Part shown: in pieces, positions 17,712-25,341 of the stretch
Position numbering within the stretch: the stretch's first letter is position 1
Layout of the letters: each line of letters starts with the position of its first letter
Assembly: GCF_900110215.1 (NCBI RefSeq)
Contig: NZ_FOCX01000001.1
Span: 268,892 to 332,891 of the forward strand
DNA: 64,000 bases
Origin: Halorientalis persicus
GTDB taxonomy: Archaea > Halobacteriota > Halobacteria > Halobacteriales > Haloarculaceae
Direction: 5' to 3'
Translations under genes and position numbers: made by a program
Notes under the pieces: generated by a model
What the model saw: only the letters and a program-made list of their open reading frames with translations
The model's database searches: none
What the model was told of the DNA's origin: nothing

Positions 17712-19229
17712 ATGACCGATCCGGTCGAGCTGGTGGGGCAGTCGCTCTCCCCGGCGACGCGGGAGGCCTTCGAGGACCGCGTCGACGACCAGGCGGCGTT
17801 TCTCAGGACGGCACTGGAAGGCGGCGACCTCGACACAGAGGGGTTCGCCATCGGACTGGAACTGGAAGTGTACGCCGTCGACGACGACGGGCGACTCACG
17901 GCCATCCCGGAGGGCGTCTTCGAGGCGTGCAACAAGGAGCTGGGGCTTCACAACGCCGAGTTGAACACCGATCCGGACCCGTTCACGGCCGAGGGGCTCG
18001 ACGCGCAGGCCCGTGCACTGGAAACCCAGTGGGAACGGGCACAGGCCGCGGCCCGCGAGCACGGCTGTGACCTCGTGCTGGACGCGATGTGGACGACGCC
18101 GCCGTCCGAGGGGAGCGTGGCGTACCTCGGCGACACGACGACCCACGGCGGGACCGACCTCCCGACGAATATGCGGTCGGTCCCGCGCTACTGGGCGATC
18201 GACCGCCACTGCGTGGACCTGGCCGACGGGGCCATCGAGTTCGACGTGCCCGGCGCGACCGTCGAGTTCCCGACGATCCTGTTCGAGTCGCTGGCCACGT
18301 CGATTCAACCGCACGTCCAGATCCCCGACGCCACGCAGTTCCCCCGCTATCACAACCTCGGGATCCGGACGCTCGGCCCCGTACTCGCGCTCGCGACCAA
18401 CTCCCCGTTCCTCCCGGGCGATATGTACGACGAGAGCGTCGACCCGGAGACACTGCTGGCCGAGACCCACCACGAACTCCGGATCGCCGCGTTCGAGCAG
18501 TCGGTCAACCACACCGACCCGTCGAAGTGCCGCGTCCCCGACGATCTGGACGAACCCACCGATCCCGTCGATCACGTCGTCGAGGACCCCCTCCTGGCCC
18601 CGTTCCTCGCGGAGTGGGTCGAGGGGGCCGAGGCGGGCTTCACCGGCGAGATCTGGGAGTTCGATCACAAACGCGGGACGTTCTGGCGGTGGCTTCGGGG
18701 CGTCATCGGCGGCGATCGCGTCGAGGGGATCGGCGGCCGGCGCTCGATCCGCATCGAGTATCGCCCGCTCCCGACCCAGCCGTCGATCCGCGACATCGTG
18801 GGCTTCCAGGCGCTCGTCGGCGGCCTCCTGCGGGGTCTGGTCGCCACCGACCACCCGCTTGGCGACCTCGACCACGAAGCCGCCGAACGGAGTTTCTACG
18901 CGGCCGTCGAGGACGGGCTGGACGGCGAGTTGGTCTGGATCACCGCCGACGGCGAGCGCACGAGCGACTCCGAGACCATCTTCGCCGAGGTCTTCGAGTA
19001 CGCCCGCCGCGGCCTCGCCGAACAGGGCGTCGACGACGCCACCGCCGACCGCTACCTCGATCCACTCGAAGCCCGCTGGGACGAGCGGACGACCCCGAGC
19101 CAGTGGAAGATCGATCGCGCCCGCGCGGAACTGGACGCGGGTGCGACGCTGGCGGAGGCGCTCGCGACCGTCCAGACCGACTACGCCCGGCTCTCCCGGG
19201 ACCACGAGACGTTCGCCGAGTGGCTCTGA
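17712..19229 (+). CDS. gshA: Glutamate--cysteine ligase (COG2170/YbdK type)
   Basis: 505 residues from the ATG at 17712; a TTG two codons upstream is a less likely start. Makes gamma-glutamylcysteine, the main low-molecular-weight thiol of haloarchaea. The family signature GLELEVYAVDDDGRLT lies near residue 45, with later conserved blocks HNLGIRTLGP and GRRSIRIEYRPLPTQPS. No glutathione synthetase is nearby, as expected for organisms that stop at gamma-glutamylcysteine. Its long antisense frames are a high-GC artefact. Confidence 0.92.
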   Translation: MTDPVELVGQSLSPATREAFEDRVDDQAAFLRTALEGGDLDTEGFAIGLELEVYAVDDDGRLTAIPEGVFEACNKELGLHNAELNTDPDPFTAEGLDAQARALETQWERAQAAAREHGCDLVLDAMWTTPPSEGSVAYLGDTTTHGGTDLPTNMRSVPRYWAIDRHCVDLADGAIEFDVPGATVEFPTILFESLATSIQPHVQIPDATQFPRYHNLGIRTLGPVLALATNSPFLPGDMYDESVDPETLLAETHHELRIAAFEQSVNHTDPSKCRVPDDLDEPTDPVDHVVEDPLLAPFLAEWVEGAEAGFTGEIWEFDHKRGTFWRWLRGVIGGDRVEGIGGRRSIRIEYRPLPTQPSIRDIVGFQALVGGLLRGLVATDHPLGDLDHEAAERSFYAAVEDGLDGELVWITADGERTSDSETIFAEVFEYARRGLAEQGVDDATADRYLDPLEARWDERTTPSQWKIDRARAELDAGATLAEALATVQTDYARLSRDHETFAEWL

Positions 19230-19338
19230 TCCGTGGCCTATCGTACCGTCGGTGGACCACTGTGACCCGTGTCGGCTTCACGACGACGTCACCGTCCCGT
19301 GGTTTGTCGCAGCGTTACCAGGCTGAAAACTGCACCAC

Positions 19339-19350
19339 TTTTTATAAATA
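19339..19350 (+). promoter_or_regulatory. Strong TATA element for the histidine kinase
   Basis: CTTTTTATAAAT lies 22-33 nt before the GTG at 19372. Its position supports GTG as a leaderless start; no ATG is available near the conserved N-terminus. Confidence 0.75.
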
Positions 19351-19371
19351 TCTGCGAGTAACGGTGGTCCA

Positions 19372-21093
19372 GTGGCACAACTGACGGTGGTGGCACCGCT
19401 GCTTGTGCTGGTCGGCCTGGGTCTCGTCGCACTCGGCGCGTACGGCTGGCAGTACCGTCGAAAGCCCGGTCGTCGAGCGTACGCGATCACCCTCTGGTTC
19501 GGTGCCGTGTACGCCCTGGGCTATGCCGGGCAGGTAACCGCGTCGACGCTCGCCGGGAAACTCCTCTGGTTGCAGATCCAGTACGTCGGGATCCTCGCGA
19601 TGCCGGTGGCGTTGCTGGTGTTCGCGCTCGACTACACCGGTCGCGACAGGTGGCTGCACCCGGGAGTGCTGGCCGCGATTTCGCTTCCGGCGGCAGTGTT
19701 TCTCGTCCTCGTTTGGACATCGATCGAGAACACACTCATCGTCGATCCCCATCTCGTCACCACCCAGCCACTGATCGGCAGCGAACCGTTCGACGTGCTG
19801 GTCTACGCGTTCACCGATCTGTTCGTCGCCCAGATCGCGTACGATCTCGTTCTCTATCTGGTCGTGCTGTTCCTGTTCGTGGACCTGGCCGCGAGCCCGA
19901 ACCGCACGTACCGCAAGCAGGGAGCGGTCCTGCTCCTCGCGTTGCTGTTCCCGCTGGTTCTCGGCCCGGTGAACGTACTCTTCCCGGCGGCGTTGGCGTA
20001 CGATCTGACGCCGTTTGCGCTGTTCGTCACCGCCATCCTCGTCTCCTGGGGGATCTACAACTCGGGACTGCTCGACATCGTGCCGGTCCACCGTGTGCAC
20101 GTCTTCGCAGAACTTCGCGACCCGGTCTTCGTCGTGGACACCGAACACCGCGTGGTGGACGCAAACGACGAGGGTCGTCGCTTCCTGCCGGACGAGGCGA
20201 TAATCGGCCGTGACCTCGACGCCGTGCTGTCGGCGGCCGGCTTCGACGAGCCCTTTTCGGCGCTCGCCGACGGCGACGAAGTCGAACGAGACGACGAGAA
20301 GACGCGTCACTACGAAGTGAGTATCGAGCCGGTCGAGAGCCGATTCGGATCCAAACGGGGCTATATCGTCGTCTTCAGCGATTTTACCCACCGTCACGAA
20401 CTGGAAGCGCGGATCAGTCGGCAGAACGATCAGATGAAGGTCCTCAATCGACTGCTCCGTCACGACATCCGCAACGACGTGGCGATCGCGCTGGGCTGGA
20501 GCGAGAAACTGGCGGCAGACATCGACGACGAGGACCTCGAGGAGATCGTCGAGACGATCCGGACGGCCAACGAACACATCGAGGAACTCACGTACACGTC
20601 CCGGGACCTGACCGAATCCGTCTCCGAACCCGGCTCGATGTCGCTGGAACCCGTCGACCTCCGGACGACGCTGGAGACGACGGTCGAGAAAGCCCAGGCG
20701 TCCTACCCGGACGCCGAGTTCGACCCGCCGACCTTCGAGGGGTCGCCCACCGTCATGGCCAACGAGCTCCTCTCGTCAGTGTTTACGAACCTGTTGAACA
20801 ACGCGGTCCAGCACAACGACAGCGACCAGCCTCGCGTCGCGGTGACGGTCGAACGCGACGACGACCGGGTACGAGTCAACATCGCGGACAACGGTCCCGG
20901 GATCCCCGTCGAACAGCGAGAGTCCATCTTCGGTCGCGGCGAGAAAGGCATGGACAGCCCCGGAAGCGGCCTCGGCCTCTACCTCGTCGACCACCTCGTC
21001 GAGGAGTTCGGTGGCAGTATCACGATCCAAGACAACGACCCACACGGCACCGTCTTCGGCGTCGACCTCCCGGTTCAGGACGCGGGGTCGTGA
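19372..21093 (+). CDS. Membrane sensor histidine kinase (7TM-PAS-HisKA-HATPase)
   Basis: 573 residues from a GTG start. The N-terminal 225 residues hold seven hydrophobic helices of the histidine-kinase 7TM sensor type. A PAS domain follows (about 240-345, HVFAELRDPVFVVDTEHRVV). The phosphoacceptor is His364 in LLRHDIRND. The ATP-binding domain shows the N box FTNLLNNAVQHND, the G1 box DNGPGIP and GSGLGLYLV. Orphan: no response regulator lies beside it. The signal is unknown but is probably membrane-borne or a small ligand. Confidence 0.93.
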   Translation: MAQLTVVAPLLVLVGLGLVALGAYGWQYRRKPGRRAYAITLWFGAVYALGYAGQVTASTLAGKLLWLQIQYVGILAMPVALLVFALDYTGRDRWLHPGVLAAISLPAAVFLVLVWTSIENTLIVDPHLVTTQPLIGSEPFDVLVYAFTDLFVAQIAYDLVLYLVVLFLFVDLAASPNRTYRKQGAVLLLALLFPLVLGPVNVLFPAALAYDLTPFALFVTAILVSWGIYNSGLLDIVPVHRVHVFAELRDPVFVVDTEHRVVDANDEGRRFLPDEAIIGRDLDAVLSAAGFDEPFSALADGDEVERDDEKTRHYEVSIEPVESRFGSKRGYIVVFSDFTHRHELEARISRQNDQMKVLNRLLRHDIRNDVAIALGWSEKLAADIDDEDLEEIVETIRTANEHIEELTYTSRDLTESVSEPGSMSLEPVDLRTTLETTVEKAQASYPDAEFDPPTFEGSPTVMANELLSSVFTNLLNNAVQHNDSDQPRVAVTVERDDDRVRVNIADNGPGIPVEQRESIFGRGEKGMDSPGSGLGLYLVDHLVEEFGGSITIQDNDPHGTVFGVDLPVQDAGS

Positions 21094-21108
21094 CAGAGAG
21101 CGGCTCAG

Positions 21109-22173
21109 TCACCTAGGACGCGACGGCGCTCCCACACGCCGTGCACCCGTTCCTGGCCGCTCGACACGCGACAGGTCGATCTCACCGCCCGGCATCTCGA
21201 TTCCCTCGAAGGTATCGTCGGCGAGCAACAGCGAGCCGTCGAGGTCGGCGTAGTCGGCCAGCGGTGTGAGGTGGGCCGCGGCCGCGATGGACGCGTTGGT
21301 CTCGGTCATGCAACCGAGCATCACGTCCAGTCCGCACGCACGAGCGGCGTGACACATCCGCAGGACGGGCCAGATCCCGCCGCTTTTCGTGAGTTTCAGC
21401 ACTGCGATGTCGGCGGCCTCGGCGACGCGCGGAATGTCTCCGGGGCCCACGCAACTCTCGTCGGCCGCGACCGGGAGGGGCCCGGCCTCGCTGACCCGGG
21501 CCAGTCCCGCGAGGTCGTCGGCGGGGACGGGTTGCTCGACGAACTCGACGCCGTGGTCATCGAGGAACGCGCTCATCGCCACGGCCTCGTCGGCGTCCCA
21601 CGCCCCGTTGGCGTCCACCCGGATCGTCGCGTCTGGCACCCGGTCGCGGACGGCCCGAACGATCGCCCGATCCCGGTCGGTCCCGAGTTTGAGCTTCAGA
21701 ATCGGGTAGGTCTCGGCCGCGCGGGCCGCCCGCTCGGCCATCCGGTCGGTGTCGTCGATGCCGACGGTGAACGAGGAGGTGATCGGGCGGTCGGGATCGA
21801 GGCCGAGGTGGCGGTAGAGCGGCAGGTCGACCCGCTTGGCGGCCAGGTCGGCCAGCGCGATACTGATCGCCGCGCGGGCTCCGGGGTGGGCGGTGGGGCT
21901 GCCCGCGGCGTCGGCGAGGCGGCGCGCGATCCGCTGGCGGTTGTGCGGGTCGCAGTCCGCGACCGCCGCCAGCAGGTCGGGGAGGGCGTCGGTGATCGCC
22001 TCGCGGGACGGGCTGTAGTAGTCGGCCGGGGCCGCGCCGCCGATCCCTCGATTGCCGGCGTCGTCTTCCACTCGGACGACGAGATTCTCCGAGACCGTCG
22101 TTGTACCTCGGGAGATACCGAACGGTTCGGCCAGTTCGAGGTCGTGCCACGCGAAGTCAGTGGTCAGGATCAT
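21109..22173 (-). CDS. dgcA: Enolase-superfamily epimerase (dipeptide epimerase / DgcA-like)
   Basis: 354 residues. Muconate-lactonising subgroup of the enolase superfamily: the catalytic KxK appears as LKLKLGTD, metal ligands in RVDANGAWD, FVEQPVPADD and VAADESCVG, and the second Lys in LKLTKSGGI. By sequence alone it would be called an L-Ala-D/L-Glu epimerase. The neighbouring DUF1611 gene (5-bp gap, same strand) points to the two-enzyme D-glutamate pathway known from marine bacteria and haloarchaea, in which DgcN N-acetylates D-glutamate and DgcA acts on N-acetyl-D-glutamate. The role in this pathway is an inference from the pairing. Confidence 0.85.
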   Translation of the reverse strand: MILTTDFAWHDLELAEPFGISRGTTTVSENLVVRVEDDAGNRGIGGAAPADYYSPSREAITDALPDLLAAVADCDPHNRQRIARRLADAAGSPTAHPGARAAISIALADLAAKRVDLPLYRHLGLDPDRPITSSFTVGIDDTDRMAERAARAAETYPILKLKLGTDRDRAIVRAVRDRVPDATIRVDANGAWDADEAVAMSAFLDDHGVEFVEQPVPADDLAGLARVSEAGPLPVAADESCVGPGDIPRVAEAADIAVLKLTKSGGIWPVLRMCHAARACGLDVMLGCMTETNASIAAAAHLTPLADYADLDGSLLLADDTFEGIEMPGGEIDLSRVERPGTGARRVGAPSRPR

Positions 22174-22179
22174 GGCGGA

Positions 22180-23193
22180 TCAGACCAGCGCGTCGAGCAG
22201 TTCGTCGGCCCCGAAGCGCACGGGATCGGTCGCGGGCGCGTCGATGGCCGTGGCGTACTCGATGACCGCCTGGTTCGCGTCGGCGTCGTCCAGCCCGCTC
22301 GTATTCAACGCGCCGGCGGCGACAGTCGTGTCCGCGACGGGTGCGGCGAGGTCCTCGTACAGCGAGCCGACCTCGGGAATCGGCGGAATCGCGAAGGACT
22401 CGTAGCCGTGGATCGCCTCGCGGCCGGCCTCGTGACAGAGGACCAGCTGGTCGGGCATCGCGCCGTGGAGGATGCCACAGGTCACCGCCGAGTAGGCCGG
22501 GTGAGTGATCGATCCCTGGCCTTCGACGACCAGCAGGTCGTGGTCGTCGCCGCGTTCGCGGACCATCCGCTCGACCGCACCCGCGACGAAGTCGCTCGGG
22601 ACGCGGTCGACGACGATCCCCCAGTCCTCGATCAGGACGCCGGTCTGGCCCGTGGGGATCAGTGCGGCGTCGATCCCGCGCTCGCGAGCGGCCGCGACGA
22701 GTTCGGCGCTCGTGGTCATCTTCCCGGTCGAACAGTCGGTGCCGACCGTCAGCACCACGTCGGCGTCGACCTCGCGGCTGTGCCCCTCGGCGACGGTGAG
22801 GTCGGCGGGTGGCCGCCGCAGGTCTCTGAGTTCGACCCCGTGGTCGTCGGCCAGTGCGGCGAACTCGTCGTCCTCGGTGAGGAAGTAGTGCAGGCCCGAG
22901 AGCACGTCACAGCCGCGTTCGATGGCCCCGCGCACGTCGGGCCGCCAGGACTCGTCGAAGTCACCGCCGATGGGGGCGATGCCGATCACCAGCGCGTCGA
23001 TCGGATCGGGAACGTCCTCGATGCCGGCGACGATCGGGGCGTCCTGGACGTCCGGCAGGTGATCGGCGACACGGTCGCCCGCGCGGTCGCGGTCGAGGAC
23101 GGCGGTCACGTCGTAGTCGGCGTATCGGAGGACGCCGACGGCGGTCTTGGCGCGGTCGGGGAACCGCTCGTGGGCGAGAACGGCGACGTTCAT
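22180..23193 (-). CDS. dgcN: DUF1611 protein, probable D-glutamate N-acetyltransferase
   Basis: 337 residues. An N-terminal Rossmann-like domain (AVLDRDRAGDRVADHLP) leads into a P-loop NTPase-like DUF1611 domain with TVGTDCSTGKMTTSAELV near residue 150. The family was long annotated as a putative NAD-dependent epimerase; members paired with an enolase-superfamily gene act as DgcN. It is first in an operon with the epimerase gene. The start at 23193 is supported by a TATA element 26 nt upstream. An IS6 element has landed only 34 bp upstream of this start codon. Confidence 0.82.
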   Translation of the reverse strand: MNVAVLAHERFPDRAKTAVGVLRYADYDVTAVLDRDRAGDRVADHLPDVQDAPIVAGIEDVPDPIDALVIGIAPIGGDFDESWRPDVRGAIERGCDVLSGLHYFLTEDDEFAALADDHGVELRDLRRPPADLTVAEGHSREVDADVVLTVGTDCSTGKMTTSAELVAAARERGIDAALIPTGQTGVLIEDWGIVVDRVPSDFVAGAVERMVRERGDDHDLLVVEGQGSITHPAYSAVTCGILHGAMPDQLVLCHEAGREAIHGYESFAIPPIPEVGSLYEDLAAPVADTTVAAGALNTSGLDDADANQAVIEYATAIDAPATDPVRFGADELLDALV

Positions 23194-23213
23194 AGGGGAC
23201 GCTCGACCGGCGC

Positions 23214-23225
23214 GGGCATAAACGC
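23214..23225 (-). promoter_or_regulatory. TATA element of the dgcN-dgcA operon, abutted by an IS
   Basis: On the minus strand GCGTTTATGCCC is centred 26-27 nt before the ATG at 23193. The IS6 target duplication covers its upstream half, so the TATA box is intact but everything upstream of it, including the BRE position, is IS sequence. Confidence 0.65.
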
Positions 23226-23227
23226 TG
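23220..23227. repeat. Target-site duplication, left copy (AAACGCTG)
   Basis: AAACGCTG at 23220-23227 is repeated exactly at 23980-23987 on the other side of the IS6 element. Eight bp is the standard duplication length for IS6-family elements. Confidence 0.9.
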
Positions 23228-23279
23228 GGCGGTGTTCAGATAAGGATGAAAAATGAGGCGGTGTGTTTTCTGAGTGTCC

Positions 23280-23971
23280 ATGCCCGAAAACACACGCCTT
23301 GGCGGGAGTATCGACCAGATCGACTTAGAGTTTGTTGAACGAGAAGCGACACCGCGACTGCTGATGAAGCTCGGTATTCAGTTGCATCTCGCTGGACTCT
23401 CGCTTTCGAATTCCGTTTCGGTTCTTGATATATTCGGTGTCGAGCGAGCGCGATCCGCCGTGCATAATTGGGTTCACAAGGCAGATCTACAGCCCGAAAC
23501 TGGATGCAGTCCGGATCACGTTGCGGTCGACGAGACCGTGATCCGGCTCAACGACGAGCAATACTGGCTGTACGCTGCGGTCGATCCCGAAACGAACGAA
23601 TTACTCCATACAAAGCTTGAACCGACGAGAACGAACGCTCTCGCTCATGCGTTTTTCGCTGAACTCCGCGAGAAACACGACGTGGACGACGTCCTCAGAA
23701 CGCAAATCGTTCTGATGGGCTGCACGAGAACTTCGTTCTCGTGAACGCCGTGTTTCTCGTCGATGGTGCAGCACCACTGAAAGACGCCTGCCAGCGACAC
23801 GGCCTCGATTTCAGATACGAGCGCCATGGAAATCGGAACAGTGTCGAACGTGTCTTTCGTGAGGTAAAAAGACGTACCTCTTCGTTCTCAAACTGTTTCA
23901 GCAACGCCCAGCGAGACACAGCTGACAACTGGCTCCAATCGTTCGCCTTCGCATGGAATCAGCTAATCTGA
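23280..23971 (+). pseudogene. IS6-family transposase, interrupted
   Basis: The first part (23280-23690) gives the N-terminal HTH region and the first catalytic Asp in HVAVDETVIRL; the last part (23747-23971) gives VFLVDGAAPLKDACQ with the second Asp and the SVERVFREVKRRT motif with the catalytic Glu, ending FAWNQLI. Between them lie 56 extra bases that are not transposase sequence, shift the frame and bring a stop at 23742-23744. Removing exactly 23691-23746 rejoins HDVDD to AVFLVDGA, as expected for this family. I call it a broken gene rather than programmed frameshifting because the extra segment is not family sequence. Confidence 0.92.
23691..23746. repeat. 56-bp double-hairpin insertion inside the transposase gene
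   Basis: Two perfect hairpins side by side: TCAGAACG / loop CAAAT / CGTTCTGA at 23695-23715, and CACGAGAAC / loop TTC / GTTCTCGTG at 23723-23743. They share the core AGAAC. The segment is absent from the family-consensus protein. Origin unknown; a palindromic mini-element is possible. Confidence 0.8.
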
Positions 23972-23979
23972 ACACTACC

Positions 23980-23987
23980 AAACGCTG
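23980..23987. repeat. Target-site duplication, right copy (AAACGCTG)
   Basis: Exact copy of 23220-23227; marks the right boundary of the IS6 element. Confidence 0.9.
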
Positions 23988-23995
23988 ACACCGTG

Positions 23996-24007
23996 GCTTT
24001 TTGTATC
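23996..24007 (+). promoter_or_regulatory. TATA element of the SecD-like surface protein
   Basis: GCTTTTTGTATC is centred about 26 nt before the ATG at 24028. It supports this start over the open frame beginning at 24001. It lies 17 bp beyond the IS6 right end. Confidence 0.6.
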
Positions 24008-24027
24008 AATATTACGTCACAGTTAGT

Positions 24028-25341
24028 ATGCGTCGCTTAGCAATCGTCCTCCTGGTGGGGGGAACGCTCGCTCTGACACTGCTGGCAACCCCAGCCGTCG
24101 GAGCACAGGCCGAAACGAACGGGAACACGACTGTCGTCGGAGCCGAGATTAACGGCTGGAGTGCGACGGGAATCGACTTCGAGGGGGATCGGTCTACCGC
24201 GACGACCCGCCGCGACATAGCCGCGAACCTCAGCCTCGATCCCGATCAGGTCCGGTTGCTACCCGAGAACAACACGGTCGAGGTGTACGGTGACAACCTT
24301 ACTGCGTCCATTGTCGCGGAGGGCTTCGCTACTGCCGGGTTCTCGCCGAATGGAGTCAGGAAAGGCGTGACCGACCGGACGCAAAACGCCATCGTGTCGG
24401 TTCTGAAGGCCAGACTCAACGAGACGGGCGTCGGCGGACAGGTCGAGGCGATCACCGTCGGCGGCACACAGTACGTCACCGTCAAGGGCGCGAACCGCGC
24501 CGCAGTGACGCGGATTCTCCGGAACCGAGGGCGGGTTGAGGTACTCGCCCACTACCCGGTCACGGACGGCGAAAAGGCCGTCTATCGGCAGACGAAGATC
24601 CTGGAAAATGAGGACTTCGTCCGCGTCGGACCGGCACAGACAAATCGCGCCTTCACTGACCGTCCAACCGTCAAGGTGTTTCTCAAAGTAGAGTCGGCCC
24701 GTGAGGCCGCCGCTACAGTGAGACAGGCCGGCTTCAGCGACGAAGTTAACACAGGGTGTCCAGACGATGCAGTCGAGGATCCGGACGAGACTAAAGGATA
24801 CTGTCTGTACACGGTATTCAATGGAGAGGTCCGGTACGCGAGGTCACTGGGTGAGGGGCCGGCCGAGGCGGAGATCAACTTCGAGAACTACGGGGATGAC
24901 CCTTCGGTCTTTTTCATAACAGAGACCAAGCGAGAGGCCGAGCAACTGTCGATGACGCTCAGGACCGGTATGTACCCGGTGCCGCTGTCGGTCACCGACC
25001 TCCCTGAATCGGTCGAGTCGACCACGCTCCAGCGCGCCGCCAACGCCACCCGCGAAGGGATAACAAACGAGACAGAGGAGGTTACGATCGACACGCCCGA
25101 CGATACGACGCTGGAGGACACACCCGACGATACGACGCTGGAGGACACACCCGACGATACGACGCTGGAGGACACACCCGACGTACCAACCGACAGCACG
25201 AGCGATACTGTGAGCGACGCCGCGACGACCGACGGCGTCGTGACGGTCACGGACGCGGTCGGGCCGGGCTTCTCGCCGGCGACGGCGCTGGTCGCGCTGG
25301 TCCTGGCGAGTGCCGGTCTGCTCGCCGGCCGGCTCAGATAG
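24028..25341 (+). CDS. SecD periplasmic-domain-like surface protein with PGF-CTERM anchor
   Basis: 437 residues. A signal peptide (1 to about 26) is followed by a region that tracks the extracytoplasmic (P1) domain of archaeal SecD: NTVEVYGDNLT, GVTDRTQNAIVSVLKARLNE, FVRVGPAQT, GYCLYTVFNGEVRYARSL and LSMTLRTGMYPVPLSV (about 310-321), all with clear counterparts in haloarchaeal SecD. The SecD transmembrane bundle is absent. Instead there is a Thr/Asp-rich stalk with a 9-residue repeat and a C-terminal PGF motif (413-415) plus hydrophobic helix and Arg tail, the archaeosortase (ArtA) sorting signal. The protein should be lipid-anchored outside the cell. Function unknown; a soluble or decoy partner of protein export, or an extracellular chaperone, is possible. 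Confidence 0.8.
   Translation: MRRLAIVLLVGGTLALTLLATPAVGAQAETNGNTTVVGAEINGWSATGIDFEGDRSTATTRRDIAANLSLDPDQVRLLPENNTVEVYGDNLTASIVAEGFATAGFSPNGVRKGVTDRTQNAIVSVLKARLNETGVGGQVEAITVGGTQYVTVKGANRAAVTRILRNRGRVEVLAHYPVTDGEKAVYRQTKILENEDFVRVGPAQTNRAFTDRPTVKVFLKVESAREAAATVRQAGFSDEVNTGCPDDAVEDPDETKGYCLYTVFNGEVRYARSLGEGPAEAEINFENYGDDPSVFFITETKREAEQLSMTLRTGMYPVPLSVTDLPESVESTTLQRAANATREGITNETEEVTIDTPDDTTLEDTPDDTTLEDTPDDTTLEDTPDVPTDSTSDTVSDAATTDGVVTVTDAVGPGFSPATALVALVLASAGLLAGRLR
25093..25173. repeat. Three 27-bp coding repeats (TPDDTTLED)
   Basis: Three nearly identical 27-bp units encode the nonapeptide TPDDTTLED in the stalk of the SecD-like protein, just before its PGF-CTERM anchor. Threonine-rich stalks of haloarchaeal surface proteins are typical O-glycosylation regions. 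Confidence 0.9.

Larger units (their letters stand above)
23228..23979 (+). mobile_element. IS6-family insertion sequence, 752 bp
   Basis: Bounded by imperfect 14-bp terminal inverted repeats: GGCGGTGTTCAGAT at the left, and at the right the reverse complement of GGTAGTGTTCAGAT (12 of 14 identical). Exact 8-bp target duplications flank it. It contains one transposase frame disrupted by a 56-bp insertion; without that insertion the element would be 696 bp. Base composition is visibly less GC-rich than the neighbours. It separates the divergent dgcN gene and the SecD-like gene. Ends and duplications are intact, so insertion was relatively recent, although the element can no longer make its own full transposase. 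Confidence 0.93.

Noticed and set aside
23280-23971. Programmed frameshifting between two transposase frames
   Set aside because: The frames are separated by 56 bases of non-family hairpin sequence; IS6 transposases are normally made from one frame, and removing the segment restores it exactly.
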